Below are positions 1 through 11,008 of a stretch of DNA of 64,000 bases, in pieces (position 1 is the stretch's first letter; each line of letters begins with the position of its first letter). A program made the translations under genes and the position numbers. The notes beneath the pieces are model-generated. The model was not told the DNA's origin. It made no database searches and saw only the letters and a program-made list of their open reading frames with translations. Location of the stretch: positions 1 to 64,000 of the forward strand of contig NZ_CP010796.1 in NCBI RefSeq assembly GCF_001483965.1, written 5' to 3'. The DNA is from Carnobacterium sp. CP1 (GTDB lineage: Bacteria; Bacillota; Bacilli; Lactobacillales; Carnobacteriaceae).

Positions 1-860
1 GAACAAGGACTTTTTAACGTGGTTCCTCTAGGCGGATGGATCCTTATGTTGTTTCGGCACAACGGTTCACATTGCAGACAGCAAAGGGAGATTACCTTGT
101 GTTTCATCTTCTGTGCCGCCGCATCTTTTGAGAGGGAAAGATGGACAAGCAGGGAAACCGGAAATAGGCGATATCCTTTTTGATGCAGGTTTTGATTCTA
201 AAGAAGAAGCGAAGCTTTTGGTGTTCGACCTGGCGATACTATCGTGCCGATGTTGAAACGGTTAAGATGGCCAAACGGCAAAAAAATACTTGGGAAAGCT
301 TGGGATAATCGTTATGGAACGACTGTCGTGATAGAAGCGCTCAAAGAGTTGATGGTGAAGAATTGCCAAATACTTTGATTGCTGGAGCAAACGTTCAAGA
401 GGAAGTCGGCTTACGAGGAACTAAAGGAGCGGTTCATCAATTCAAACCTGATTTATTTTTTGCTGTTGATTGTTCTGCTGCCGATGACTTGACGGGTGAT
501 AAAGCGAATTTTGGACATTTAGGCGAAGGATTTTTACTGAGAATCCAAGATCCAGGTATGATCACGTTGAAAGGTATGCGTGAATTTTTATTGGATACAG
601 CTGAGACTCACAATATTCCTTATCAATTTTGTTTCTAAAGGCGGAACAGATGCTGGTGGGCGGCTCATGTTATGAATAATGGAGTTCCCAGCGCAGTAAT
701 TGGTGTGTGTGCACGTTATATCCATACTCATCAAACGGTTTTTCATATTGATGACTATGCTGCAGCTAAAGAAATGGTTCTTCAAATTGCCCGTACGTTG
801 GATCGCAGTACATTTGAAATTATGAAAACAATTAAATCAATAAAAGGAGTGCGAAAATGA
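1..860 (+). pseudogene. pepA: M42 glutamyl aminopeptidase (PepA/YtoP-like), 5' truncated by window edge and frameshifted
   Basis: Cytosolic cobalt/zinc aminopeptidase of family M42, which removes N-terminal Glu/Asp and other residues from peptides. The start lies before the window. Pieces in different frames match the family: AWDNRYGTT near 300 (metal Asp), QEEVGLRG in 363-638 (catalytic and metal Glu), VDCSAADD in the same piece, and RYIHTHQTVFHIDDY in 672-860 (late metal His). At least three frame changes are needed to join them (before 240, near 360, near 640-670). The last codon overlaps the next start (ATGA at 857-860). B. subtilis ytoP lies just upstream of ytpP in the same way. Family identity is firm. 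Whether it is a true pseudogene or sequencing error is open, and error is favoured. Confidence 0.8.
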
Positions 861-1195
861 AAAAATTAGCAACCGTTGAAGAATTTGATTTGCTTACACA
901 AGCCGATAAAGTGGTATTCTTTTTCACGGCAGACTGGTGTGGCGATTGTACATTTATAAAACCAGTCATGCCAGAAATTGTTGAAAGCTATCCTGAGGTT
1001 CAGTTTATTGAAGTGGATCGAGACCGTTTTATTGATTTGTGTGGAGAATTAGCTATTTTTGGTATTCCCAGTTTTGTAGCTTTTGAAAAGGGCAAGAAGT
1101 TGGACGCTTTGTCAGCAAAGATCGTAAAACAAAAGAGGAAATTGAAGCTTTTATCGAAACATTGTAATATACTAAGCTTATCTAGCACCATATAA
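857..1195 (+). CDS. ytpP: Thioredoxin-like protein (YtpP family), 3' end frameshifted
   Basis: Small cytosolic thioredoxin-fold protein, presumably a thiol-disulfide reductant. The active site is WCGDC at residues 27-31 and the cis-proline motif FGIP lies at 68-71. The frame as written runs to 1195, but its last 30 or so residues are unlike the family. Adding one A in the AAGAAG stretch near 1100 restores a C-terminus reading VGRFVSKDRKTKEEIEAF and a stop at 1165-1167, giving about 104 residues. The natural end is therefore probably 1167. The start overlaps the aminopeptidase stop and has AAAGGAG just upstream, so the two are likely co-transcribed, as in the Bacillus ytoP-ytpP pair. Confidence 0.85.
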   Translation: MKKLATVEEFDLLTQADKVVFFFTADWCGDCTFIKPVMPEIVESYPEVQFIEVDRDRFIDLCGELAIFGIPSFVAFEKGKKLDALSAKIVKQKRKLKLLSKHCNILSLSSTI

Positions 1196-1214
1196 ATTAT
1201 AAGGAGATGAGGAT

Positions 1215-1676
1215 ATGTTACAAGATACTCAACAATACGCTCATATTTTAGTTGCTGTTGATGGAAGCGATTCTGCTAAAGAAGCTTTTGAACAAGCTGT
1301 TGAAATCGCTAAACGAAATCATAGTGAGTTAGTTATTGCACATGTCATTGATACGCGTTCTTATAATATGGGGATTGAAAGCGCCAGTTTTGACGTTCTT
1401 GAATTTGATCTAACTGAAATGGAAAAGCTGTTGAAAGAATATGGCGATAAAGCTAAAGCAGCAGGTTTAGATAAAGTAACGACGGAACTTGTAAAAGGGT
1501 CTCCGAAAATAGAGTTAGCAAAAGATATCCCTGAACGACACCGTAGTGATTTGATCGTTGTTGGAAAAACAGGGTTGAATATGGTTGAGCGCTGGATGAT
1601 TGGAAGCGTTAGTGAATACATTATTCGACAAGCTCCATGCGATGTCTTAGTAATAAGAAATACAGAAAAAGGATGA
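1215..1676 (+). CDS. Universal stress protein, UspA family
   Basis: A 153-residue UspA-fold protein. It starts with the typical beta strand HILVAVDGSDSAKEA, and near the C-terminus has the ATP-binding pattern G-x-x-G-9x-G-S (GKTGLNMVERWMIGSVS), followed by APCDVLVIR. ATP-binding USPs are thought to help cells survive starvation, acid or oxidative stress, but the substrate of this copy is unknown. It has a good ribosome site (AAGGAGATGAGGAT) and sits between ytpP and ytpR with only 9 bases before the next start. This suggests insertion into an otherwise conserved operon (inference). It is intact, unlike its neighbours. Confidence 0.9.
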   Translation: MLQDTQQYAHILVAVDGSDSAKEAFEQAVEIAKRNHSELVIAHVIDTRSYNMGIESASFDVLEFDLTEMEKLLKEYGDKAKAAGLDKVTTELVKGSPKIELAKDIPERHRSDLIVVGKTGLNMVERWMIGSVSEYIIRQAPCDVLVIRNTEKG

Positions 1677-1685
1677 GAAAATTAC

Positions 1686-2299
1686 ATGATAATAAGCAGT
1701 TACAATAGGGATGGCATAGGGGACACATTAATCTTAATGACAGGAAAAAGTGTGTTTGCAGAACAAGGATTTGAAACAAAAGAAAATATTACACGCATCT
1801 TTAATCAGAAACAGGCGAAACGATTGGCTTTAACTTCTTCCAAGTGTCAGATGTGCTTCAACTTGAAGGGAAAGGGCCTGTGACATTAACAACGGAACAA
1901 GTGGATCAATTAAATAACTGCTTATCAAAAGCCGGTTTTAATGAACAGCTAGTAGCGGACACAACTCCTAAGTTTGTGGTTGGTGAAGTAAAAGAATGTG
2001 TGCCTCATCCAGATTCTGATCACCTTTCTATTACACAAATAGAAGTAGATCAAGAACAAGTGATTCAAATTGTTTGCGGCGCAGCGAATATTGCTAAAGG
2101 GCAAAAGGTCGTTGTGGCTAAAGTAGGTGCTATGATGCCAAATGGTTTGATTATTTGGGATGGCGAGTTAAGGGGAGAACCAAGTCACGGTATGGTTTGT
2201 TCAGCTAAAGAACTAGGCATAGAAAACCCGGAAGCGACAAAAGGTATTTTAGTTTTACCTGGATCAGCTGTAACAGGAGAAGCATTTCAAATGAACTAA
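1686..2299 (+). pseudogene. ytpR: YtpR-family tRNA-binding protein, one frameshift
   Basis: YtpR proteins have an N-terminal DUF4479-type region and a C-terminal EMAP-II/OB-fold tRNA-binding domain like that of PheT and MetG. Here the N-terminal part lies in 1686-1810 and the OB fold in the second frame (VGEVKECVPHPDSDHLSITQ, then VCGAANIAKGQKV and a GMVCSAKELG stretch) to 2299. Adding one G at about 1808 (CAGAAACAG to CAGGAAACAG) joins them through NQETGETIGFNFFQVSDV, so the intact protein would be about 205 residues. A strong terminator follows. The cellular role of this family is not established. Confidence 0.85.
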
Positions 2300-2313
2300 A
2301 TAAATGAAATAAG

Positions 2314-2352
2314 ATAAGACAGTAGTGCAATAATGACTACTGTCTTATTTCG
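2314..2352 (+). terminator. Rho-independent terminator after ytpR
   Basis: A perfect 13-bp stem (ATAAGACAGTAGT at 2314-2326 with its complement at 2336-2348), a 9-base loop and a short T run. It closes the aminopeptidase-ytpR transcription unit. Confidence 0.85.
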
Positions 2353-2456
2353 TTTTCATATTTATTCTAAACAAATGAGTAAGATTAGCCCTACAATGCC
2401 TTTGATATTTGTGTTAAACTAAGACACGAAACTACAGAGAGGAAAGGAGCGTCATC

Positions 2457-5409
2457 ATGCCAAAATATGATGGACCAAGTTATCAAAAGGGCCAGAAACG
2501 GTCACATAAAACCAAGTTTCCTTTCTATCGTGACTCTGAAACGTAGCGAAGAAAGAGAGCCTTTTTACTCGTACAAAAAATAGCCAACTTGAACAACCCA
2601 TAAAATTAACCGCGAACTGCCTACGAAAGGGTCGGAAATGCTTTTTTCTGAGTTGATTAGTCAAAACAATCTAGAACGAAAACAGCGAACGGAAAAATCT
2701 AAAGTTATCGCTACTCAAAATCCCAATTAAAAAAGAAAAGAAGCTATGGGAAATCGAATAAGAAACCATGAAAAAGCCAAAGAAGCTTTGAAAAATGACG
2801 ATATGCCGTTTCAAACTGGACGGAGTTCGACTCCTTTTAAAGTTCAAAAAATACCTTCGCCTTATTATGGATTTCAAGAGAATGATAAAAAGAGAAAAAA
2901 AAGATTGATTATAAAAGATAGCACAAAGAATTAAAAAAGAAGCCAATGAATTTATTTTATTGGTTGATCATTTGTCTGCAAAAATGGAAAGTTTATTTAA
3001 AGAAGAACATGCTGTACCTTTTAGCAACGACACCAGAGGAGCCTGTTGTTTTAGAGAATCCGGAAGAAGAAAAACAATCTAGTTCTTTTAATCAGCGCAA
3101 AAGAACGTTAAGGCGTTCATTAGCAGGAATGATCGAAGAGGATCAAGATACCCGTCTAAATAATGGAAAAAATGTATCAGGGTATTTTAATGAAAAAGGT
3201 ACCGACAATGAAATTGTTATGCCTGAAGACCCGAAATACTTGTTCCAAATGAAACCTTAAGAGTATCTGAAGAACCTAAAGAAACGGACCTTGCCGTTAA
3301 TTTAGAACCATTGCCGACCTTAGAAAAAGAGTCAGCGATAGAAGAAGCGAATGAATCAATCGAAGAGAGCCAAGAGAATAAAGCTGCGGTGCCAGACAAT
3401 GAGATTCAATCAACTGTTATTGATGCAGATGCTTCGCACCAAAAGAAGACGAAACCAGTGCAGCAATGGATGCAGACTTGTCTGAAAGCACGGAAGCTTC
3501 TTTAGCTGAATCAACAACTGAAGAACTGACAGCTGAAGAAATGAAATGTTGGAATTTAAAGCAGCAATGAGTCGTCTGCATTATTTAGATAAACAAACCT
3601 TTAAAGAACAAGAACCGGACATTCTTGAAGAAAAGAACTACCCCAAAAGAAACTAGAGGAACAATTAAACAGAGAGCTTCAAAAAGAATTGCCGGATCGT
3701 CATGGGGATGAAAAGCAGATCAGACTATCTCGTCAGCAGCACCGATCATCCTAACAGAGAACGGAGCTGAGCTGCCTCATAAGGAGTCATTAAATGAGGA
3801 GCCAGCTACACTTTCAGTATCGGAAACAGCCATGACAGCAGAAAAACCAACGAATGATTTGCCTCATCAAGAAAAAACTTTTGTTTCTGCGAGAAATGAA
3901 TTATCAAATGAGAACAACACTCAACAACTGAAAAAATGAAAAACAGCCATTAGTTGCCACAGAAATTAGAAGAGGATTAGAAGAAAAGTAGAGTTAAGTG
4001 CTTACCAGTTCCTTCATTAGAATTGTTAAATCCACCGGTTGAATTTAAAAGCAATGCTGTGGATGATTGGGTATTAGGTCAAGCCGAGTTACTAAATGAG
4101 ACGTTAGAGCATTTAATATCAACGCTCAAGTAGTAGGGTGGACAGTTGGTCCTGCGTTACCCAATTCGAATTGCAACTGGGTCGAGGTGTAAAAGTAAAT
4201 AAAATCACTAATTTATCCGATGATCTGAAATTGGCTCTAGCAGCGAAAGATATCCGTATCGAAGCTCCTATTCCTGGGAAAAGTACGGTAGGGGTTGAAA
4301 TACCAAATAAAAATTCAAGACCTTTATGCTTTCAGAAGTAATGGCGAGTGAGGATTCAAAAACAATCCTTCTCCGTTAACAGTTGCGATCGGTGTCAATT
4401 TAGCTGGTGATGCAGTGGTTTCAACGATTGATAAAATGCCGCATGGTTTAATTGCCGGCGCAACAGGATCAGGGAAAAGTGTATTTATCAACTCTATCTT
4501 AGTCAGCTTGTTGTATAAGGCTAAGCCAAGCGAAGTTAAACTGATTTTAATTGATCCGAAAGCTGTTGAGTTAGCACCTTATAATGCGATACCACATCTT
4601 TTGTCACCGGTTATTCAGAACCTAAAGCAGCGAGTGAAGCATTGAAATGGGCTGTTAATGAAATGGAAGAGCGGTATCAAAAATTAGCAGCTGCTGGGGT
4701 AAGAAACATTCAGCGCTTTAATGAAAAAGCTGAAGAGCATGGAGATTATGGCTTGAGGTTGCCTTACATTGTGATTGTTATTGATGAATTAGCCGATTTG
4801 ATGATGGTTGCAAGCAGCGATGTTCAAGATTCTATTGTGCGTATTACACAAAAAGCACGAGCTGCAGCATTCATCTTTAGTAGCGACACAACGGCCGAGT
4901 GTTGATGTTATTACTGGAACGATTAAAAATAATATTCCTACACGAGTTGCTTTCATGGTTTCTAGTCAAGTGGATTCCCGTACTATTATGGACAGTGGAG
5001 GGGCAGAAAAATTATTAGGACGAGGCGATATGCTATTCTTGGAGAATGGAGCCAGTCAGCCGATCCGAATTCAAGGACTTATGTAGAAAAGGAAATTGAT
5101 TCTATTGTAAAACATGTAAAAGATCAACGGAAAACCAATTATCTTTTTGAACCTGAAACCCTTTGGCTAGAGTGGAAGCTGTTGAAAATAAAGATGAATT
5201 ATTTGGTGAAATTTTGCCGTTTATTATTGATGAAGGTCAAGTCTCAGCGTCTTCTTTACAACGCAAGTTTAAAATTGGGTTTAATCGAGCATCTAATTTA
5301 ATTGAATCGCTGAAAGTGAGAACTTGATTTCTGCTAATAAAGGCTCAAAACCACGTGATGTTTTATCACTAAAGCCGACTATGAAGAAAATACCTATAAA
5401 ACATACTAA
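2457..5409 (+). pseudogene. sftA: SftA/FtsK-family DNA translocase (YtpS-like), many frameshifts
   Basis: Hexameric ATP-driven DNA pump of the FtsK/SpoIIIE family. The soluble SftA type clears chromosome DNA from the closing septum. ATG at 2457 follows AAAGGAG. The N-terminal linker is low complexity and acidic (2457-4100) and contains IPSPYYGF near 2850. The motor is clear: PHGLIAGATGSGKS (Walker A) around 4439-4480, DPKAVEL, then IVIVIDELADLM (Walker B) around 4770-4800, and the gamma winged helix (SASSLQRKFKIGFNRA) around 5245-5290. The stop is TAA at 5407-5409. Roughly ten frame breaks interrupt it. The position between ytpR and murC matches B. subtilis ytpS. No membrane segments are visible at the N-terminus, which favours SftA over SpoIIIE. 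Confidence 0.85.
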
Positions 5410-5436
5410 CTGAGACATTTGGTCTCAGCTTTTTTG
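5410..5436 (+). terminator. Terminator after sftA
   Basis: CTGAGAC at 5410-5416 pairs with GTCTCAG at 5422-5428 and is followed by CTTTTTT. It starts directly after the sftA stop codon. Confidence 0.85.
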
Positions 5437-5916
5437 GTATTGGTAAGCCAAATAAAGGTATTTATCTTCTACGATTTTGAAATTCCGGCAGAAATTCATT
5501 TCCCCTAAGAATTCCCAACACGATTTGTCTATGAATCTTTTTTTATACCGCTAACTTTATTAGTATTAAGTATCCATTAGTCTATTTAGATGAGAAATTG
5601 GTTTCATTTATTACATGTATTCGCTGCCAATATTTGGTTTAAATTAAGATTCAAGCAGAAGCTTATTATTGGTAGGCTAAAAAAAAAAATCATGGTATAC
5701 TGTATTCGTTGTATTTTGCAAAGGATATTTTTGAAAAAAACAATTAACAAAGCAATGAATTTAATTGATTCCCGCCTTAAGCAGATGGTGCTGATAGGAC
5801 AAAAGATTTTTTTGAAACCCATTCAGTCATCAAAAAGAAACAAAACAAGCTTTAGAGCAGGGTTACTTAGTCTAATAACAAACAAAATGTAGCTAAATAA
5901 TGGAGGCTTTATAAAA
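5437..5916 (+). other. About 480-base gap before murC; extended -10 promoter near 5693 and a doubtful small reading frame
   Basis: No recognisable gene. TGG followed by TATACT (5693-5701) makes a good extended -10 promoter that would drive murC with a leader of about 210 bases. An open frame of 100 codons (5590-5892) runs through it, but it has no ribosome site, straddles the promoter, and is rich in Lys, Ile and Leu with no motif. Because this part of the window contains many lost bases, a broken small gene after the promoter cannot be excluded. I assign no function. Confidence 0.4.
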
Positions 5917-7243
5917 ATGAATAATGAAACAATCTATCATTTCGTTGGATTAAAGGTTCAGGCATGAGTGCATTAGCTTTGATCCTTCATGATAAAGGTT
6001 TTAAGGTCCAAGGTTCTGATGTAGACAAGTACTTCTTTACACAAAAAAACATTGAAGAAGCCGGTATTCCTATTCTGGCTTTTGATAAAAAAATATTCGT
6101 AATGGCTTGACCATTATCGCCGGAAATGCTTTTCCGGATTCACATGAAGAAATTGTTGCTGCTAAAGAACTGGGATTATCAGTAATACGTTACCAGGATT
6201 TCCTTGGTGATTTACTGAAACACTATACTAGTATCACGATTACAGGTTCACATGGAAAAACGAGTACGACAGGACTTCTGGCTCATGTCATGAGTACAAT
6301 TGTAGATACGAGTTATTTGATCGGCGATGGTACCGGGCATGGTGTTCCCGATGCAGATTTCTTTGTACTGGAAGCGTGCGAATACCGTCGTCATTTCTTA
6401 GCGTATCATCCTGATTATGCTATTATTACCAACATTGATTACGATCATCCAGATTATTTTACTAGTTTGGAAGATGTAGTGGACGCCTTTAGTGTGATGG
6501 CTCAACAGGTTCAAAAAGCCATTATTGCTTGTGGAGATGACGAGCAATTGGTGAAATTGCATGCGAATGTTCCTGTTGTGTATTATGGTTTCGGAGATCA
6601 CAACGATTTCCAAGCTAAAAACTTGAGTCGTTCAATCACCGGTTCAAGTTTTGACGTTTACATTAGAAATGAATTTTATGGCCACTTTGTAATTCCAACA
6701 TATGGCAAACACAACATTCTAAATGCTTTAGCGGTCATTGCCATCTGTCATTATGAAAATATTGATAAAGACAAAGTGGCAGCTAATCTTAGAACATTTG
6801 CTGGTGTTAAACGCCGTTTCAGTGAAAAATTGATGGCAGATATGGTCATTATTGATGATTATGCTCATCATCCTTCAGAAATACGGGCAACTATTGATGC
6901 TGCTCGACAAAAGTATCCTGATAAAGAAATCATTGCAATTTTCCAACCACATACGTTCACTCGGACTGTAGCTATGTTAAGTGAATTTGCAGAAGCTCTT
7001 AATTTAGCCGATTCGGTTTATCTATGTGATATCTTTGGTTCAGCACGTGAGCAACAAGGTGATGTAACAATCGAAGACCTAGCTGAAAAAATCGATACAG
7101 GTGCTTTGATCTTGAAAGAAGAGAACATGTCACCTTTATTGGAACACCACGATGCAGTTGCTATTTTTATGGGTGCAGGAGATGTTCAAAAATTCGAATT
7201 GGCTTATGAAACCTTATTAAGCCGTTCCACATTAAGCAAATAA
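5917..7243 (+). pseudogene. murC: UDP-N-acetylmuramate--L-alanine ligase, two frameshifts near the start
   Basis: Cytosolic Mur ligase that uses ATP to add L-alanine to UDP-MurNAc, the first amino acid of the peptidoglycan stem. ATG at 5917 follows GGAGG. The N-terminal nucleotide-sugar domain continues as [17 protein letters not shown] once one base is restored near 5950. A second base is missing near 6090 (run of A). From 6107 the frame is clean: [11 protein letters not shown] (P-loop) near 6243-6275, [21 protein letters not shown] and DDYAHHP. Repaired length is about 441 residues, normal for the family. The gene is essential, so both breaks are probably sequence errors. A strong terminator follows. 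Confidence 0.9.
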
Positions 7244-7255
7244 ATAACAAAATGG

Positions 7256-7302
7256 AGACTGGGGGAAAAAGTGGCAAAGACACTTTTTCCCCCAGTCTTT
7301 GT
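7256..7302 (+). terminator. Strong terminator after murC
   Basis: A perfect stem of 17 bp (7256-7272 with 7282-7298) containing GGGGGAAAAAG and CTTTTTCCCCC, with a 9-base loop. The structure is symmetrical enough to work on either strand. Confidence 0.9.
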
Positions 7303-7448
7303 GAGTCTAGTCGTCTTTTACCAGATTCGCTATCTAAAGGTTTTTTTGGTAAAATATTAATGAAGAAAAGGGGCATATCGATCGGTTCATTTCATAAGAT
7401 GAACGGGAGAAATAATCCTTATAGAACTGAAAACAAAGGAGCTTTTTT

Positions 7449-10106
7449 ATGACTCAAAAAAATAAATTATTATTAATCGATGGGAATAGTGTTGCATTCC
7501 GAGCTTTTTTGCTTTGCACCAGCAGCTTGAACGGTTTAAAAATAAAAGTGGTTTACACACGAATGCTCTTTATGGGTTTCATAGTATGATCGAAAATGTC
7601 TTGACTAAAGAAAAGCCTACTCATGTTTTAGTTGCTTTCGATGCCGGAAAAACGACGTTTAGAAATGCTTTTTTTGAAGAGTATAAAGGCGGAAGATCAA
7701 AAACACCGAGTGAATTTTCGGAACAAATGCCTTATTTGCGCGAGTTGTTAAATGGCTTCGGTATCAAGCATTATGAATTAGACAATTATGAAGCGGACGA
7801 TATTATAGGAACCTTGTCAGCACAAGCAAATCCTGCTGAATTTGATGTGGTCGTCGTTTCGGGCGACCGAGATCTCACACAACTAGCTAAAGAAAATGTA
7901 CGGGTGGATATCACTGTCAAAGGCGTTAGCGAACTGAAAGAATACACCGTTGAGTCTATTCAAGCAGAGATGGGAATTTCCCCGATGCAAATTATTGACA
8001 TGAAGGGTCTCGCTGGGGACGCTTCGGATAATATACCAGGGGTAACTAAAATCGGTGAAAAAACAGCGTTAAAATTATTAAAAGAATACGGCTCAGTTGA
8101 AAATATTTACAATCACGTTAACGAGATGAAGAAAAGCAAAATGAAAGAAAATTTGATCAATGAAAAAGAAACGGCGTTCTTAAGCAAACGCTTAGCCACC
8201 ATTGATCAAGATTCGCCTATCACCATTAAGATAGAAGATCTAGCTTATACCGGACCAAATACGGAAAAATTGATTGATTTTTATAAAGAAATGGATTTCA
8301 AAACACATTTAAGCCGATTAGATACAACAGAACATGATGCTGAAAACGAAGCTAACCGCGAAGCAATCGTCTATGAAACTGTAACGGAAATTTCACCAGA
8401 GATGTTCAGCGATAAAATGGCTCTCTATGTTGAAATGCTGACCGACAATTACCATACAGCGGATATCGTTAGTATCAGTTGGGGAAATGTTGATCATATC
8501 TATGTTGGGGAACCGGAATTGGTCTTAAATTCAAAAGATTTTCAAGATTGGGCTAAAAATCCGAAGTTTAGCAAACAAGTTTTCGATGCTAAACGTACTT
8601 TTGTGGTATTGAAACGGTATGGTATCGATGTTGAAAATATACAATTCGATATTTTGCTGGCTTCTTATATATTGAATACTAAAGACAATAGCAAAGATTT
8701 ATCAGAAGTAGCAACAGAACATCATTACTTTGAAGTAGCTTCGGACGAAAGTGTCTATGGTAAAGGGCTAAAATTCATCTGCCGGAAGATCCGGCGGTGA
8801 TGCAAGATCATTTAGCGCGGAAAGTCAAAGCAATTTTAGTTTTAAGTGCTCAACTTGAACAGCATTTAGCTGAAAACAACCAAAGCGAATTGTTTTACGA
8901 TATGGAATTACCGTTGGCGATGGTTTTAGCAGAGATGGAAATCACAGGAATAAAGGTGGATGCTCAACGATTGCGAGAAATGAAAGTTGAGTTTGCAGAG
9001 CGTTTGTTAGCTATTGAAAAGCGAGTTTACGAGCAAGCGGGAGAAGAATTTAATTTGAATTCGCCTAAGCAGCTAGGCGTCATCTTGTTTGAAAAAATGG
9101 GTTATCCAGTTATCAAAAAAACTAAAACAGGGTATTCAACAGCTGTAGACGTTCTTGAACAACTACGAGACCAAGCACCCATCGTGGCAGATATTTTAGA
9201 ATACCGTCAAATCGCTAAACTTCAGTCAACGTATATTGAAGGTTTATTAAAAGTCATCCATGGACACAATGGTAAGATCCATACACGGTACATGCAAACT
9301 ATTGCACAAACAGGGCGTTTAAGTTCTATTGATCCAAATCTGCAAAATATACCTATTCGTTTAGAAGAAGGACGAAAGATCAGACAAGCTTTTGTTCCCA
9401 GCCATAAAGGGTGGAAAATATTTGCTTCTGACTATTCGCAAATTGAATTACGCGTTCTGGCGCATATTTCTGATGACGAACATTTAAAAGCTGCCTTTAT
9501 TGAAGGTCAAGATATCCATGCCAGTACAGCCATGCGTGTTTTTGGAATTGAAAAGCAAGAAGATGTGTCTTCTGAGATGCGCCGTCGTGCTAAAGCAGTT
9601 AACTTTGGCATTGTATACGGCATTAGTGATTATGGTTTATCAAAAAATTTAGAAATCAGCCGTAAAGAAGCTCAGAACTTTATAGATACGTATTTTATTA
9701 AATACCCAGGGTTAAAACCTATATGGAAGAAATCGTTCGTGAAGCCAAAGATAAAGAGTACGTTGAAACACTTTTCCATCGACGTCGTTATTTACCAGAT
9801 ATCAATTCACGTAATTTTAATTTACGTTCATTTGCTGAACGCACAGCAATGAACACTCCAATTCAAGGCAGTGCTGCAGATATCATTAAAGTGGCAATGA
9901 TTGAAATGGATAAGCGGTTGAAAGAAGAAAAATTAGAAGCAACAATGTTATTGCAAGTACACGATGAGCTGATTTTTGAAGCGCCTGAAGCTGAAATTCC
10001 AATCCTTGAGAAATTGGTTGCTGAAGTGATGGAAAATGCAGTAGATTTGAATGTACCGTTAAAGGTAGAAAGCGACAGCGGCGACAATTGGTACGAAGCG
10101 AAATAA
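7449..10106 (+). pseudogene. polA: DNA polymerase I, three frameshifts
   Basis: Repair and Okazaki-fragment polymerase. Order: 5' nuclease domain (LLLIDGNSVAFRAF, EADDIIGTL, VSGDRDLTQL, then KGLAGDASDNIPGV), a 3'-5' exonuclease-like domain, and the palm/fingers (TGRLSSIDPNLQNIP, DYSQIELRVLAHIS, RRRAKAVNFGIVYG, LQVHDELIFEAP). The exonuclease domain reads LYVEML where proofreading enzymes have D-x-E, so proofreading is probably absent, as in Bacillus Pol I. Frames break near 7511 (six Ts where seven are needed), near 8767 and near 9720. Each needs one extra base. Repaired length is about 886 residues. AAAGGAG precedes the ATG at 7449. mutM follows 33 bases later. Confidence 0.9.
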
Positions 10107-10139
10107 AACAAGCTAGGATGAAAAGGAGTTGCTAAAAGA

Positions 10140-10964
10140 TTGCCAGAATTACCAGAAGTGGAAACGGTCAGAAAAGGTTTGGCCCAACTTGTCGAAGGCA
10201 GGACCATTGTAGGGGTTGATGTATATTGGGACCGGATTATTTCTGGACCCATTCACAGTGAAGAATTTGCAAACCAGCTGATTGGAGAAAAGTTGGTTGG
10301 TTTCGAACGAAGAGGGAAATACTTGATTTTTCTCTTCACTCACTGGGCGATGGTATCCCATTTACGGATGGAAGGGAAATACGAAGTAGAAGCGAAAGAA
10401 ACTCCGCTAAAGAAACACACTCATGTGGTCTTTCATTTAGATGATGGCTGGGACCTGCGTTACCTGGATGTTCGGAAATTTGGCCGAATGACTCTTGTTC
10501 CATTAGGAGAACAAGAAAGTGTTGCTGGTTTGAAAACATTAGGTCCTGAGCCTGTACCAGAAACGTTTAAGCTTGCTTCTTTTCAAAAAACACTCAAACA
10601 AAAAACGCGGGCAATCAAGCCTTTGTTGTTAGACCAAAAAGTTGTAGCAGGGTTAGGAAATATCTACGTAGACGAAGCCCTTTTTAAAGCTAAAATCCAC
10701 CCGCTAAGACCGGCTAATACCTTAAAACTATCAGAAACCAAACGCCTCCACGAAGCAATCATACAAGTGCTAGGGGAAGCTGTGGAAGCTGGCGGGACTA
10801 CTATTAGAACTTATAAAAATGCTCTAGGAGAAGCCGGTAGTTTCCAAGTGAAGCTGCATGTTTACGGAAAGACAAATGAACCCTGCATTTACTGTGGAAC
10901 ACCTATTCAAAAGTTGAAAGTGGCTCAAAGAGGCACCCACATTTGCCCGAGCTGTCAAAAGTAA
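10140..10964 (+). CDS. mutM: Formamidopyrimidine-DNA glycosylase (Fpg/MutM)
   Basis: Base-excision repair enzyme that removes 8-oxoguanine and formamidopyrimidines and then cleaves the abasic site. It starts with TTG at 10140, because the mature N-terminus must be PELPEVET: Pro1 is the nucleophile and Glu2 is catalytic. AAAAGGAG precedes the start. DNA-binding residues appear in LRMEGKY and LGNIYVDEALF. The C-terminal zinc finger is CIYCGTPIQKLKVAQRGTHICPSC. Length is 274 residues, normal. It follows polA closely and precedes coaE, so the three form a likely repair/cofactor operon. Confidence 0.96.
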   Translation: MPELPEVETVRKGLAQLVEGRTIVGVDVYWDRIISGPIHSEEFANQLIGEKLVGFERRGKYLIFLFTHWAMVSHLRMEGKYEVEAKETPLKKHTHVVFHLDDGWDLRYLDVRKFGRMTLVPLGEQESVAGLKTLGPEPVPETFKLASFQKTLKQKTRAIKPLLLDQKVVAGLGNIYVDEALFKAKIHPLRPANTLKLSETKRLHEAIIQVLGEAVEAGGTTIRTYKNALGEAGSFQVKLHVYGKTNEPCIYCGTPIQKLKVAQRGTHICPSCQK

Positions 10965-11008
10965 CAGGAGACAAAGCGGATTACAGGATGAAAAAAGAGG
11001 TGAAGCAG

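Noticed and set aside
7252-7452. Open frame of 66 codons starting over the murC terminator
   Set aside because: It runs through a perfect terminator hairpin and into the polA ribosome site, and its sequence has no motif.
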